DNA from: Halomonas urumqiensis
Lineage (GTDB): Bacteria > Pseudomonadota > Gammaproteobacteria > Pseudomonadales > Halomonadaceae
Assembly: GCF_003028575.1 (NCBI RefSeq)
Contig: NZ_PYUD01000004.1
Span: 124,001-188,000 of the forward strand
DNA length: 64,000 nucleotides
Direction: 5' to 3'
The notes beneath the pieces were generated by a model, which did not search any database, was not told the origin of the DNA, and saw only the letters and a program-made list of their open reading frames with translations. Both the position numbers and the translations under genes were made by a program. How positions within the stretch are numbered: the first letter of the stretch is position 1; the number at the start of each line of letters is the position of its first letter. This document shows, in pieces, positions 16,493 to 24,180 of the stretch.

Positions 16493-16852
16493 ATGAAGAT
16501 GACACGCGTCGATAACCTTCTGGCGGATATTCGCGATCTGAGTGAGGAGCGTTACAACATTATCCAGAAACTGAGGGAGCTGGCTTTATCAGCTGGCTCG
16601 AATGTATCTGAGGAGGTCAAATATGGCGGCATTCTATTCTCTTTGGGTTCACCATTCTGCGGAGTGTTTTCCTATGCTCGACATGTCTCACTTGAACTGA
16701 GTGAAGGGGCACGTTTGCCTGACCCTTACGGGGTGTTAGAAGGTGGCGGAAAATATCGCCGCCACATAAAATTGAAATCGGTTTCTGACATCGAGGAAAA
16801 ATATGTGCATATCTATCTCGGTGCAGCTTACTCTGCGGTTAGCAAAGCGTAG
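16493..16852 (+). CDS. DUF1801 domain protein
   Basis: A 119-residue protein of the DUF1801 (YdhG-like) family, recognised by EEVKYGGILFSLG, GVFSYARHVSLELSEGARL, LEGGGKYRRHIKL and the C-terminal IEEKYVHIYL. Function is unknown. AGGAAG precedes the ATG at 16493; an upstream ATG at 16463 lacks a ribosome site. Small proteins of this family are common as integron cassette cargo, which fits the core site just upstream. Confidence 0.75.
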   Translation: MKMTRVDNLLADIRDLSEERYNIIQKLRELALSAGSNVSEEVKYGGILFSLGSPFCGVFSYARHVSLELSEGARLPDPYGVLEGGGKYRRHIKLKSVSDIEEKYVHIYLGAAYSAVSKA

Positions 16853-16969
16853 CAAGGGGGCGGAGGGGGCGGGCTAGAATTCGAATTTAGTTTCCAATTA
16901 ATATATTAATTTCGTGTGCTCACTCATAGCGGATAATATACAGCCATCAATTTATAAGGAAGGACATTA

Positions 16970-17536
16970 ATGTCAATAACGAGTCTACTCGTCCCAACGT
17001 ATACGCAAATGCTTCGAACGCTCTCAGGTTGGCTGAAGAAAGCACAGGAACAAATACCGAAAACAGATGCGGAAGCGCTGTTATCAGCACGTCTAGCGCC
17101 GGATATGTTTCCTCTATCGACGCAGATTCGATTTGCTTGCGTGCAGGCTCAGGAGGCAATATTCCGGCTTAAAGGAGAGCCTTTCCCAAAATCTATCGAT
17201 GAACTGCTAGAAGAAGGGCGAAATGCAGGCGAGCGACCCGGTTCTCTCGCGGATGCTCAAACCCGGATTGATGAAACTATCACGTTACTAGACGGCCTTG
17301 CCCCAGGCGCCCTGGATTCAAACGCGGATAAGCCACTCGTGCACGAACTTCCGAACGGTATGATTCTCGATTTTACCGCTGAGCAATATGCCCGCGATTG
17401 GACACTACCCCAGTTTTACTTCCATCTCATGACCGCTTATTCAATATTGCGTAGCGAGAAGATAGAACTTGGAAAAGCTGACTACGTAGCGCATATGTTT
17501 TCATATATCCGTCCTGAAACGATACCAAAAGTTTAA
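16970..17536 (+). CDS. DUF1993 family protein
   Basis: A 188-residue helical protein of the DUF1993 family: PTYTQMLRTLSGWLKKAQ at the N-terminus, the central LAPDMFPLSTQIRFACVQAQ, and the C-terminal LPQFYFHLMTAYSILR. The fold resembles DinB-like four-helix bundles; activity is unknown. AAGGAAGG precedes the ATG. The upstream 117 bases are AT-rich with promoter-like sequence. Base composition is lower in GC than the flanking chromosome. Confidence 0.85.
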   Translation: MSITSLLVPTYTQMLRTLSGWLKKAQEQIPKTDAEALLSARLAPDMFPLSTQIRFACVQAQEAIFRLKGEPFPKSIDELLEEGRNAGERPGSLADAQTRIDETITLLDGLAPGALDSNADKPLVHELPNGMILDFTAEQYARDWTLPQFYFHLMTAYSILRSEKIELGKADYVAHMFSYIRPETIPKV

Positions 17537-17699
17537 CAGCTTAGTTATGGCGCAGGGACGTTCGGTGAAAATTGGAAAATTGGGGTCTGACCCCGATTTC
17601 TCAACCCCGATTTCTCACCGCGCGGCAGATAGCCGCCGGACGCCTTTTTCATTGCGGTTGCGCCTCCATTACAAGGGTGCCGTTATGCGCTGGCGTTAT
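17537..17699 (+). other. disrupted attC-like site with inserted repeat
   Basis: The right part CCGTTATGCGCTGGCGTTAT (17680-17699) matches the right arm of the good attC at 24131-24152 almost base for base, and the preceding TTTTTCATTGCGGTTGCG and CAAGGG resemble its stem. Near the gene stop TTTAACAG may be the left core. Between them lies GGGGTCTGACCCC (17582-17594) of the GACAGACCCC repeat family. I infer an attC broken by that element. Confidence 0.5.
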
Positions 17700-17716
17700 C
17701 TCTGGAGGATCAGACA

Positions 17717-18196
17717 TTGGATAAATACCTTATAACCAGAGAAGAAATAGAAGGATTTGAAGGCACGTCAAAAGTTCATTTTCTTAATGATAATGCCAGG
17801 CGAGATAATAAATCTCTAGGTGATTTGACAGGGTTAACGGGGTTTGGCTTTCATCTGATTGAGATACAGCCTGGCCACGAATCAACTGAGTTTCATAAAC
17901 ACTATCATGAAGATGAGTGCGTCTATATCCTTGAAGGTACAGCGGAAGCTCTTGTTGGTGATCAGAAATTCGAGGTGAAGGCAGGGGACTTTTTAGATTA
18001 CCGCGCTGGTGGCGAAGCTCACATGATCTATAACAATGGCGCAACAGTTTTGAAGTGCATAGTTGTCGGACAACGGTTGGATCATGATGTCGGAGATTAC
18101 CCAAAGCTCAATAAAAGAATTTATCGAAATAAGGGAATGGCCTGGAACTTGGTGGACATCAGTCAGATAGAAACACCAACTGCGGGAGGGAAATGA
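17717..18196 (+). CDS. cupin domain protein
   Basis: A 159-residue single-domain cupin. Motif 1 is GHESTEFHKHYHEDECVYIL with the metal-binding His and Glu; motif 2 is GDFLDYRAGGEAHMIYN. Members bind a metal and act in sugar or small-molecule chemistry; the substrate is unknown. The start is TTG at 17717, supported by GGAGG eight bases upstream. It follows the cassette boundary at 17695 directly and overlaps the next cupin gene by four bases. Confidence 0.85.
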   Translation: MDKYLITREEIEGFEGTSKVHFLNDNARRDNKSLGDLTGLTGFGFHLIEIQPGHESTEFHKHYHEDECVYILEGTAEALVGDQKFEVKAGDFLDYRAGGEAHMIYNNGATVLKCIVVGQRLDHDVGDYPKLNKRIYRNKGMAWNLVDISQIETPTAGGK

Positions 18197-18534
18197 ATAT
18201 GGCAAAGAGGGCTGTGCATTCAACACTGGAGGACGCAATCAATTTGGGTCCAGCACCTCCTGGTAATTTGGCTATTCCCATATTTAGTCATGGCACTATG
18301 GTTACGGAGCTTTATACCCCAGAAGGAAGCGATCCACAGACGCCTCATTCGCGAGATGAAATTTATATCGTCGCAAAGGGATCAGGGCAGTTCTTTGATG
18401 GCCAAGAGACTTTGGAAATTAAAGAAGGCTCTTTCATATTTGTGCCTGCAGGCACAGAATATCGATTCCTGAACTTCACTGTAGGGTTTTCGGTTTGGGT
18501 GGTTTTTTACGGCCCTGAAGGTGGCGAGTCCTAG
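18193..18534 (+). CDS. small cupin protein
   Basis: A 113-residue cupin translated from ATGA overlap with the preceding cupin. Motifs PHSRDEIYIVAKGSG and GSFIFVPAGTEYRFLN are seen; the first His of the usual HxH pair is replaced, so metal binding may be reduced or absent. The pair probably form one functional unit carried by one cassette. Confidence 0.82.
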   Translation: MNMAKRAVHSTLEDAINLGPAPPGNLAIPIFSHGTMVTELYTPEGSDPQTPHSRDEIYIVAKGSGQFFDGQETLEIKEGSFIFVPAGTEYRFLNFTVGFSVWVVFYGPEGGES

Positions 18535-18535
18535 G

Positions 18536-18607
18536 TATAACAATCGTATGTTGTCTGACTGGTTTTCCGCTGCGCTACAAAGCAGCCGCAAAAGCGGGCA
18601 TCAGGAA
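18536..18607 (+). other. degenerate attC-like site
   Basis: The segment starts TATAACAATCGTATG and continues TTTTCCGCTGCGCTACAAAG, both typical of integron attC stems and similar to 24079-24154 and 28116-28195. The expected right core (GTT near the end) is lost: the sequence ends AAAAGCGGGCATCAGG. It separates the cupin pair from the hydrolase gene. Confidence 0.4.
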
Positions 18608-18645
18608 GTCTTTGAAACAGAGCCAGATTGGATAGGAGCTCGATC

Positions 18646-19404
18646 ATGAAGGTGTGTGCCGCTCAATTTCGACCAATAGCAGGCGATTTCGAAACTAACC
18701 GTGCTAAGCATCTTGAGCTTATTGAGCTGGCCGTTACCCAAGGAGCAGATGTGTTGTTCTTCCCGGAACTTTCGCTCACAGGTTTCGAACCACGACTGGC
18801 TGACTCCCTTGCAATCGAAGTTAGCGACCACCGACTTGATCCTTTTCAAAAGTACAGCGATAAACACAACCTAATTATAGGTGTCGGCATGCCGATCATT
18901 GCTGATTCTGATGTGTATATCGGAATGGTATGGTTTGCGCCTGGTGAGGCTCGACGCCTATACGCTAAACAACAACTGCACCCTGATGAACATCCCTACT
19001 TCGTTCCGGGGCGTGAGCAGCTTCTGCTAGAGAGACAGGGTTTCAAATTAACGCCTGCCATCTGTTATGAGTCACTTAAGATGGATCATGCTAACGAAGC
19101 AGCCGCCTTGTTTTCTGATATGTATCTTGCCAGTGTCGCAAAATCTGTTGGAGGTGTAGCCAAAGCAATGAAGCACTATCCCATTGTTGCTCGAAGTCAC
19201 AATATTTTTGTAATAATGGCTAACTGTGTCGGGCCGAGCGATGACTTTATTAGCGTCGGTCAGTCGGCAGCCTGGAACATTCGAGGGGAGCTTCTTGCTC
19301 AGATAGATGCAGAGTCTGAGGGTGTGGTTGTTCTAGACACCCATAGCGGAAGTGCTAGTGTGAAGAAGCTTGATAACCAAGCAATGCACGCGACAGGGGC
19401 GTGA
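18646..19404 (+). CDS. carbon-nitrogen hydrolase (nitrilase superfamily)
   Basis: A 252-residue amidase-type hydrolase. The Glu-Lys-Cys triad is present: Glu in LFFPELSLTGFEP, Lys in RLYAKQQLHPDE and Cys in PAICYESLKMDH. The substrate amide is unknown. AGGAG precedes the ATG at 18646 by seven bases. Its last codons (about DNQAMHATGA) are encoded by the left arm of an attC-like hairpin, so the C-terminal tail is cassette-derived. Confidence 0.9.
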   Translation: MKVCAAQFRPIAGDFETNRAKHLELIELAVTQGADVLFFPELSLTGFEPRLADSLAIEVSDHRLDPFQKYSDKHNLIIGVGMPIIADSDVYIGMVWFAPGEARRLYAKQQLHPDEHPYFVPGREQLLLERQGFKLTPAICYESLKMDHANEAAALFSDMYLASVAKSVGGVAKAMKHYPIVARSHNIFVIMANCVGPSDDFISVGQSAAWNIRGELLAQIDAESEGVVVLDTHSGSASVKKLDNQAMHATGA

Positions 19405-19418
19405 TGGCGGCGTTAACG
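19373..19418 (+). other. short attC-like hairpin overlapping a gene end
   Basis: ATAACCAAGCAATGCACGCG at the left and GGGGCGTGATGGCGGCGTTA at the right pair imperfectly: AAC, a 6-base bulge, AT(G)CACGC against GCGTGAT and GTT, with one unpaired G in the left arm as in attC sites. At about 46 bases it is shorter than usual attC sites, so this is a tentative call. Confidence 0.4.
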
Positions 19419-19453
19419 TCTTTCTTAGAAACACCAACCCCCGCCTCACCCAC

Positions 19454-19500
19454 CAGCCCCAAGCCACTCACCATGGCTTGGGGCTTTGTCGTTCTGGTCG
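19454..19500 (+). terminator. rho-independent terminator
   Basis: CCCCAAGCCA and TGGCTTGGGG form a stem with a short loop, followed by CTTTGTCGTTCTGG. It would end plus-strand transcription from the hydrolase gene. A near-identical copy lies at 28229-28275, at the other edge of the accessory region. Confidence 0.65.
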
Positions 19501-19510
19501 TCGGGAGCTG

Positions 19511-21571
19511 TCAGGTCTTCCAGTGCACCGGTGCGCGAGGGTCGGGCTCGTAGGCGAAATAGGAGCCGGTGCGAATCGTGCGCTCCAGGTGCTCGGCCAG
19601 GCTCGGATGATGCTGCCGGATGCGCTTGAGGGCGTAGCGCAGTGAACGGGTGGCACTGGTGCGGGCGCGTTCCAGGCCGTCACCCACGGTTCGGGCCCGA
19701 TCGTTCAGGCCGACGCCGCGGCGAAGCTCGTCGATCAGAAACTGGCGGTCGGCGCGTGCAAGCTCAGAGCGGTGGAAGTCATTGTTGGCCTCGGCCTCCT
19801 CGATGTCTTCTTCGGTCTCGGCGAGCCGCTGCCGGTAAGCCTCGCGGGCCTTCGAGTCGAACACTTCCAACCCCGGCTGGCCCAATCCGGTATGGGCATC
19901 GCGCCCGGTTCCATCGGAAGCGTCACCGAAAGGGAGTGCGCCACGCTCCACCGCCACCAGGTCGAGCACATGGAACTCCCGACCGGGCTCTGTCAGCAGG
20001 CGTTCCAGGAAGTGCATGCCCTTCAGATCCTTCAGGTGGAGGGTGATGCCGTCGAAAGCCACCGTGCGCATGTCTCCCTCGCAATGGAAGACGCACTGCT
20101 CGGGTTCAGCCGCCTGCCGCGAGGGGGTGACCGGTAGGTGTTCGCGTGCCAGTTCCGCCCAGGGCAGGGCGTGGAGCGACTCGAACGCGCGACACGCCGC
20201 CTCGAGTTCCATGTCTGCCGTCTTGTCGTCACCCGCCGCACGGTGCGCTTTCGCGAGCTCGACGCGCAGTTGCGCCGCCTCGAACGGCATTCGTAGCGCA
20301 ACCCATTCCATCACGGCCTGGCTCAGCAGCCGTATCGCATCGCTCACCTGACCGTCGAACAGCGCCAGGCGCCCCTGCGCGGCGAGCGCCGAGTTCTGCA
20401 GTGTGCGGCTCTGGTACTTCCGGGCAATCTCCGCGAGATCGTCTGCGGCGACGCGGGCCGTGTCACCGTCTCTGGCCGCCAGCGCGATGAGGACCTGAGC
20501 ATCGCGCAAGGGGGCCCGCTGCAGGCCCCCCGAAGGCGGGCGCTCCTTCGAGGGGATATCGAACGGATGATCGAGCGAGGTGGTGATCATGGAAAGCGCT
20601 TCCTCGACTCGGCCCTGGGCCAATCGCAGCAGCGCGAGGCCCGGTTGGGGCAGCCAGGCGTTCTCATGCGCGGCCAGAAACGCCTCCTCGGCACCGGTGA
20701 AGTCGCCCTTGCGCAGCCGTGCGTTGCCGAGCTCGGTCAACGGCCAGCCGTACTCCCGCCGCATCCATGGGCGCAGCTCTTCGCAGGCCAGCAATGCCTC
20801 TTGCTCGGCGGCGTCGCAAGGCCCGCGCAGGCGCATGATCTCCGCACGGTGCACCCGGCAGCGGCCATTCAGCCCACCGAACGCCGCCCCATGTCGCCAG
20901 CGTTCCATCGCCTCGGTCCACTCCTCGGCGCGATCGTGCTGGCCGATCCACTGCATGGCGCAGATCACCTCGCACCACATCTGCCCCGTGGTGAGGGGAT
21001 CGAGATGGCCGGAGCTCAGCTCCACCGCCACGTCGTCCAGCGCACTCAGCCCCTGTTCGAGGTCGCCGTCATGGATGCGGACCCGCGCCATGGCCACCTG
21101 ACCGATGATCGATGGCGCGGCCAGGCCGTGCCGTTGGCCGCCGTCCATGGCCCTTTGCGCCCATTGCCCCGTGCCCGGCATGTCACCGCACATCAGGCGC
21201 TCATAGGTACGCACGGCGGCAAGCCACGCCCAGACGGGGCTGTCAGGGGCATCCTCCACCAGGCGCTCCGCCCGCGACAGCCATGCGCGTACGGTGGCCA
21301 TCAGGCCCGTATCCATCATCAGGTACATGCCGACCATGACAGCGGCAAAGGCAGCCTCATGGAGGCAGCCCGCTTCCAGGTGCAGGTGGTAGAGCTCGCC
21401 ATAGGCGGCCAGCGTGCCTTCTAGGTCGCCCGTGCCGTAAGCCGCCTGGGCCCGCAAGGCCCACAGCTCAGCTGAAGGCGGCATCGACAGCCCGTCGAGC
21501 AGTTGCTGGGCATGGGCGAAGTCGCCTTCCTCGAGGGCGGTACGAATCGACGATAGGTCCACTTCCGTCAT
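19511..21571 (-). CDS. TPR-repeat regulator with C-terminal winged-helix-like domain
   Basis: A 686-residue protein with about 450 residues of helical TPR-like repeats. After a linker comes a C-terminal part with LKGMHFLERLLTEPGREFHV and GDGLERARTSATRSLRYALK, ending RIRQHHPSLAEHLERTIRTG. That tail is known from AfsR/LuxR-like ATPase regulators, but the ATPase module is missing. It probably binds DNA or protein partners. The first good ATG is at 21571. It is divergent from a truncated haemoglobin gene with two perfect palindromes in between, which suggests it controls that gene. Confidence 0.75.
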   Translation of the reverse strand: MTEVDLSSIRTALEEGDFAHAQQLLDGLSMPPSAELWALRAQAAYGTGDLEGTLAAYGELYHLHLEAGCLHEAAFAAVMVGMYLMMDTGLMATVRAWLSRAERLVEDAPDSPVWAWLAAVRTYERLMCGDMPGTGQWAQRAMDGGQRHGLAAPSIIGQVAMARVRIHDGDLEQGLSALDDVAVELSSGHLDPLTTGQMWCEVICAMQWIGQHDRAEEWTEAMERWRHGAAFGGLNGRCRVHRAEIMRLRGPCDAAEQEALLACEELRPWMRREYGWPLTELGNARLRKGDFTGAEEAFLAAHENAWLPQPGLALLRLAQGRVEEALSMITTSLDHPFDIPSKERPPSGGLQRAPLRDAQVLIALAARDGDTARVAADDLAEIARKYQSRTLQNSALAAQGRLALFDGQVSDAIRLLSQAVMEWVALRMPFEAAQLRVELAKAHRAAGDDKTADMELEAACRAFESLHALPWAELAREHLPVTPSRQAAEPEQCVFHCEGDMRTVAFDGITLHLKDLKGMHFLERLLTEPGREFHVLDLVAVERGALPFGDASDGTGRDAHTGLGQPGLEVFDSKAREAYRQRLAETEEDIEEAEANNDFHRSELARADRQFLIDELRRGVGLNDRARTVGDGLERARTSATRSLRYALKRIRQHHPSLAEHLERTIRTGSYFAYEPDPRAPVHWKT

Positions 21572-21593
21572 CTCAGTTGCCTTTGTTGCGGTT

Positions 21594-21610
21594 GTAACAA
21601 GGATTGTTAC
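21594..21610. promoter_or_regulatory. palindrome GTAACAA-N3-TTGTTAC
   Basis: A perfect inverted repeat with 7-base arms, 23 bases before the regulator's ATG. It fits an operator in the divergent promoter region. Confidence 0.55.
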
Positions 21611-21619
21611 GCCCTTTAG

Positions 21620-21639
21620 GTAGGTGCCCAGGCACCTAC
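21620..21639. promoter_or_regulatory. 20-bp palindrome before the haemoglobin gene
   Basis: GTAGGTGCC-CA-GGCACCTAC has perfect 9-base arms and lies 33 bases before the haemoglobin ATG. It may be an operator; the stem could also form in the mRNA leader. Confidence 0.6.
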
Positions 21640-21672
21640 TTGGAACCGAATTTCGGAAAGGAGCATCTCGAC

Positions 21673-22041
21673 ATGAACGACACTCTCTATGACAGACTCG
21701 GTGGTCACGACGGTATTGACAAGCTCTGCGACCGGATCGTCGATCTCCACCTGCAGAACAACGTCGCCGGCCCACGCTACCAAGCCCTCGACCAGGAAGC
21801 GCTGGATCGGGCCCGCACCAAGGTCAAGGAGTTCATCGGGGCCGGTTCCGGCGGGCCGGTGGAGTACACCGGGCGCTCGATGATCGAAACCCACACCGGG
21901 ATGAACGTCAGCGCGGCCGAATACGTGGCCGTGGTCGACGACATCATGCAAGCCATGGATGAAATGGAGTATCCACGACCGGTCTGCGACGAAGTGCTGG
22001 GCATTGCCTATTCGCTCAAGGGGGAAATCATCCACCGATGA
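21673..22041 (+). CDS. group 1 truncated haemoglobin
   Basis: A 122-residue 2-on-2 globin. YDRLGGHDGIDKLCDRIVDL is the typical N-terminal pattern, and the haem-ligating proximal His is most likely the one in IETHTGMNVS. Group 1 members bind O2 or NO and often act in NO detoxification. AAGGAG precedes the ATG at 21673 by nine bases. Divergent from the TPR regulator. Confidence 0.9.
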   Translation: MNDTLYDRLGGHDGIDKLCDRIVDLHLQNNVAGPRYQALDQEALDRARTKVKEFIGAGSGGPVEYTGRSMIETHTGMNVSAAEYVAVVDDIMQAMDEMEYPRPVCDEVLGIAYSLKGEIIHR

Positions 22042-22209
22042 GCGAGGTCATGCCGTTTGGTCATGCCCGCCCGCGGCCGATGGCGCCGGCCGCCGGGCCG
22101 GGTGTCCAATACTCACACAACCGGTATCGGCCCGCTTGCCGCAGGTCGATATCGGTCTACCCACATCGCAATGAGTGCCAGTTAAGGGAACGCGAGGACA
22201 ATCCTTCCG

Positions 22210-22680
22210 ATGAACCTTGAACGAGACATACAACGACTTGGCAGTCACGACCTGGGCCGCATGGATGCCCTGCTGGAGCAGTTTGGGCGGGTCTTCGGTG
22301 ACATGGCAACCTATACCGGCAACCGGCCCTCGGCGGATTACATGAGGCGGCTGCTTTCCCGTGACGACTTCATTGCCCTCGTCGCACTTCGGGACGAAAC
22401 CGTAGTGGCCGGCCTGGCAGCGTACGAACTGAGAAAGTTCGAGCAGGCGCGTAGTGAGGTCTATCTCTACGACCTGGCGGTGGCAGACGAATACAGACGG
22501 CAGGGCATTGCCACTGCCTTGATTGATGCGCTGAAGAAGATTGCCGCAAGCCGCGGGGCTTACGTCATCATCGTCCAGGCCGATACGGCGCCGGAAGACG
22601 AGGCCGCCATCGCCCTGTATTCGAAGCTGGGCATCAAGGAGGAAGTCCTGCATTTCGACATCCCCGTGAACCCAGGCTGA
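22210..22680 (+). CDS. AAC(3)-I-like aminoglycoside acetyltransferase
   Basis: A 156-residue GNAT protein that strongly resembles AAC(3)-I enzymes, which acetylate the 3-amino group of gentamicin-type aminoglycosides. Matching stretches from memory: [60 protein letters not shown] and [17 protein letters not shown]. The acetyl-CoA loop RRQGIA is intact. Known aac(3)-I genes are mobile integron cassettes, whereas this copy has chromosome-like GC content and no clear attC at its 3' end. It may represent an environmental ancestor-type gene. Resistance is not shown. Confidence 0.85.
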   Translation: MNLERDIQRLGSHDLGRMDALLEQFGRVFGDMATYTGNRPSADYMRRLLSRDDFIALVALRDETVVAGLAAYELRKFEQARSEVYLYDLAVADEYRRQGIATALIDALKKIAASRGAYVIIVQADTAPEDEAAIALYSKLGIKEEVLHFDIPVNPG

Positions 22681-22767
22681 GCGGCGCTCATCGCCAACCC
22701 CCATCGAAGAGAAATCCTCCCTCAGCCATGCCGAGGCGATCTCGCAACGCAACGTAGACGAACTCCA

Positions 22768-22941
22768 TCCCCAAGCCAATATCCGACTCATTCTTTAGTT
22801 GGCGTTGCCCCCTGTGCAACGGTTGGTTACGGTAAGCAAAAGGCTGCAAAGATGGCTTACGTGACCAAGACGTACACAGGGACTGCCGCATGGATGGCAA
22901 CAGGTCATCGCCACATGCCTAGGTAGGGGCGGTAGCGTGCC
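22768..22941 (+). repeat. about 172-bp structured direct repeat, copy 2
   Basis: Second copy of the element at 15424-15594, same orientation, estimated by eye at well over 80 percent identity. The local GTTGC/GCAAC hairpin is unchanged and the long-range CCCTGTG/CACAGGG pairing is kept, although the flanking bases differ. Conservation of pairing hints at a functional RNA or DNA fold. Confidence 0.75.
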
Positions 22942-22987
22942 GAGAGCTTAGGTTTTCTGGGTTCGTGGGCTCCAGCGCTTTTCCGTA

Positions 22988-23211
22988 TGACGGCGAACCA
23001 TCTGCTTTGGTACTCTCATCACTCGTCCATATCCTGCACCACCTCTTTTGCCGTATATGCACCCTGGATTATTGACTCGGACAAAACGCGTAAAAGCGTG
23101 GATTCTGCATAGGTTGCCCATCTATTCTTAGGCTCAAGAAATATCAATGGGTTACAGTGAGAAGGGCGGGCTAGATAATGAACGAGCGTGCTATCTAATA
23201 CCTGTTAACTC
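22988..23211 (+). repeat. 215-bp upstream repeat, copy A
   Basis: Shares TGACGGCGAACCATCTGCTT, ATATCCTGC, GATTCTGCATA, ATCAATGGGTTACAGTGA (near match) and a final TGTTAACTC with 24806-25017. It ends 11 bases before the DUF2971 ATG. It probably supplies a promoter or leader; AAGAGAAA at 23214-23221 may be the ribosome site. Confidence 0.7.
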
Positions 23212-23222
23212 AAAAGAGAAAT

Positions 23223-24077
23223 ATGGATAAACCTGAAGCACTATATCACTACACGAGCCTAGAGGGACTTACTCACATCTTGTCATCGAGAAAGATCCGG
23301 TTCTCGAGGTTGGATCTATTAGATGATATGACAGAAGGGAGCTCCACCGATCCGGTTGATTGGAGGAAGTACTATTTTGTCAGTTGCTGGACGTCTGACC
23401 CGAAGGAATCAATACCTTTGTGGCATATGTACACTAAAGAGATGTGCGGCGTAAGAATAAAATTGCCAACCGAAATGTTCAAAAAACACTCTTTCAGTAA
23501 AGAGGATGTTCCCTCTTTTTTAGAGCTAGCAGATACAGGTTCAGCGCCTGCAGGTGCAAAAATCAAGCTCTACTGCTATCTGCCTTATGAAGAACTTCAT
23601 GGGGAGGACTATTTTGTAATGCCGACTTCTTTTAATGAAGATGTTTGGCCTTTTTCGGTTATCTATACTGATGATGAAAGTGTATTGAGCCGCGCATATC
23701 TAGAGTATGATAAGGAAAGCAATAACACCAAGATTTCCACTAATGAGATTGCAAAGTACAAGAGCACGGTATGGTCGTTTCAAAAAGAATGGCGGTTCCG
23801 GATTAACTGTTTTAATGCGGCTCCTCGAAGCTTGGCGGGCAAAATGTCTGAAGAGGAGTACTACGAATTGATGATAAATAGGCTAAGAAGTATTGGGGAG
23901 GGCGTGTCAAGGGAGTATTTCTATCTAGATATTTCTGATGACGCCTTTTCAAAAATGGAAATAGTGCTGGGCCCAAAGATGGATGAAGCTGAGAAAATGA
24001 TAGTTAGTTCGCTAGTGGATAAATACAACCCATCAGCTAAAACAGAAGCCAGCAATCTTTCAGGCAAAGTCCGCTAG
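23223..24077 (+). CDS. DUF2971 family protein
   Basis: A 284-residue protein of the DUF2971 family: LYHYTSLEGLTHILSSRKI at the N-terminus, LDDMTEG, YFVSCWTSDPKESIPLWHMY, and the C-terminal KSTVWSFQKEWRFRI. The family has no established activity and is frequent in accessory islands near defence genes. The gene is AT-richer than the chromosome. A well-formed attC starts two bases after its stop, so it is integron cassette cargo. The repeated 215-bp leader is shared with the OLD gene. Confidence 0.82.
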   Translation: MDKPEALYHYTSLEGLTHILSSRKIRFSRLDLLDDMTEGSSTDPVDWRKYYFVSCWTSDPKESIPLWHMYTKEMCGVRIKLPTEMFKKHSFSKEDVPSFLELADTGSAPAGAKIKLYCYLPYEELHGEDYFVMPTSFNEDVWPFSVIYTDDESVLSRAYLEYDKESNNTKISTNEIAKYKSTVWSFQKEWRFRINCFNAAPRSLAGKMSEEEYYELMINRLRSIGEGVSREYFYLDISDDAFSKMEIVLGPKMDEAEKMIVSSLVDKYNPSAKTEASNLSGKVR

Positions 24078-24078
24078 A

Positions 24079-24154
24079 GTTAACAAGCGCATCAACGGGA
24101 CCGCTTTGTTCCGCTGGTCGCTCCACAAATCGGCCCGTTATGCGTGGCGTTAGT
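24079..24154 (+). other. attC recombination site
   Basis: The ends pair as an integron attC. The left arm is TTAACAAGCGCATCAACGGG and the right arm is CCCGTTATGCGTGGCGTTAG. AAC pairs with GTT, a short unpaired spacer follows, then GCAT(C)AACGGG pairs with CCCGTTATGC, leaving one extrahelical C in the left arm. Length is about 76 bases. Strand exchange would fall between G24149 and T24150. Confidence 0.75.
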
Positions 24155-24180
24155 TGCTTGGCAGTCAGATAGAGAGAAAT

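Larger units (their letters stand above)
22681..23222 (+). other. 542-base gene-free stretch with two repeats
   Basis: This gap holds repeat copy 2 of the 172-bp family (22768-22941) and then copy A of the 215-bp family (22988-23211), which ends 11 bases before the DUF2971 gene. No supported protein gene lies in it. Confidence 0.7.
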
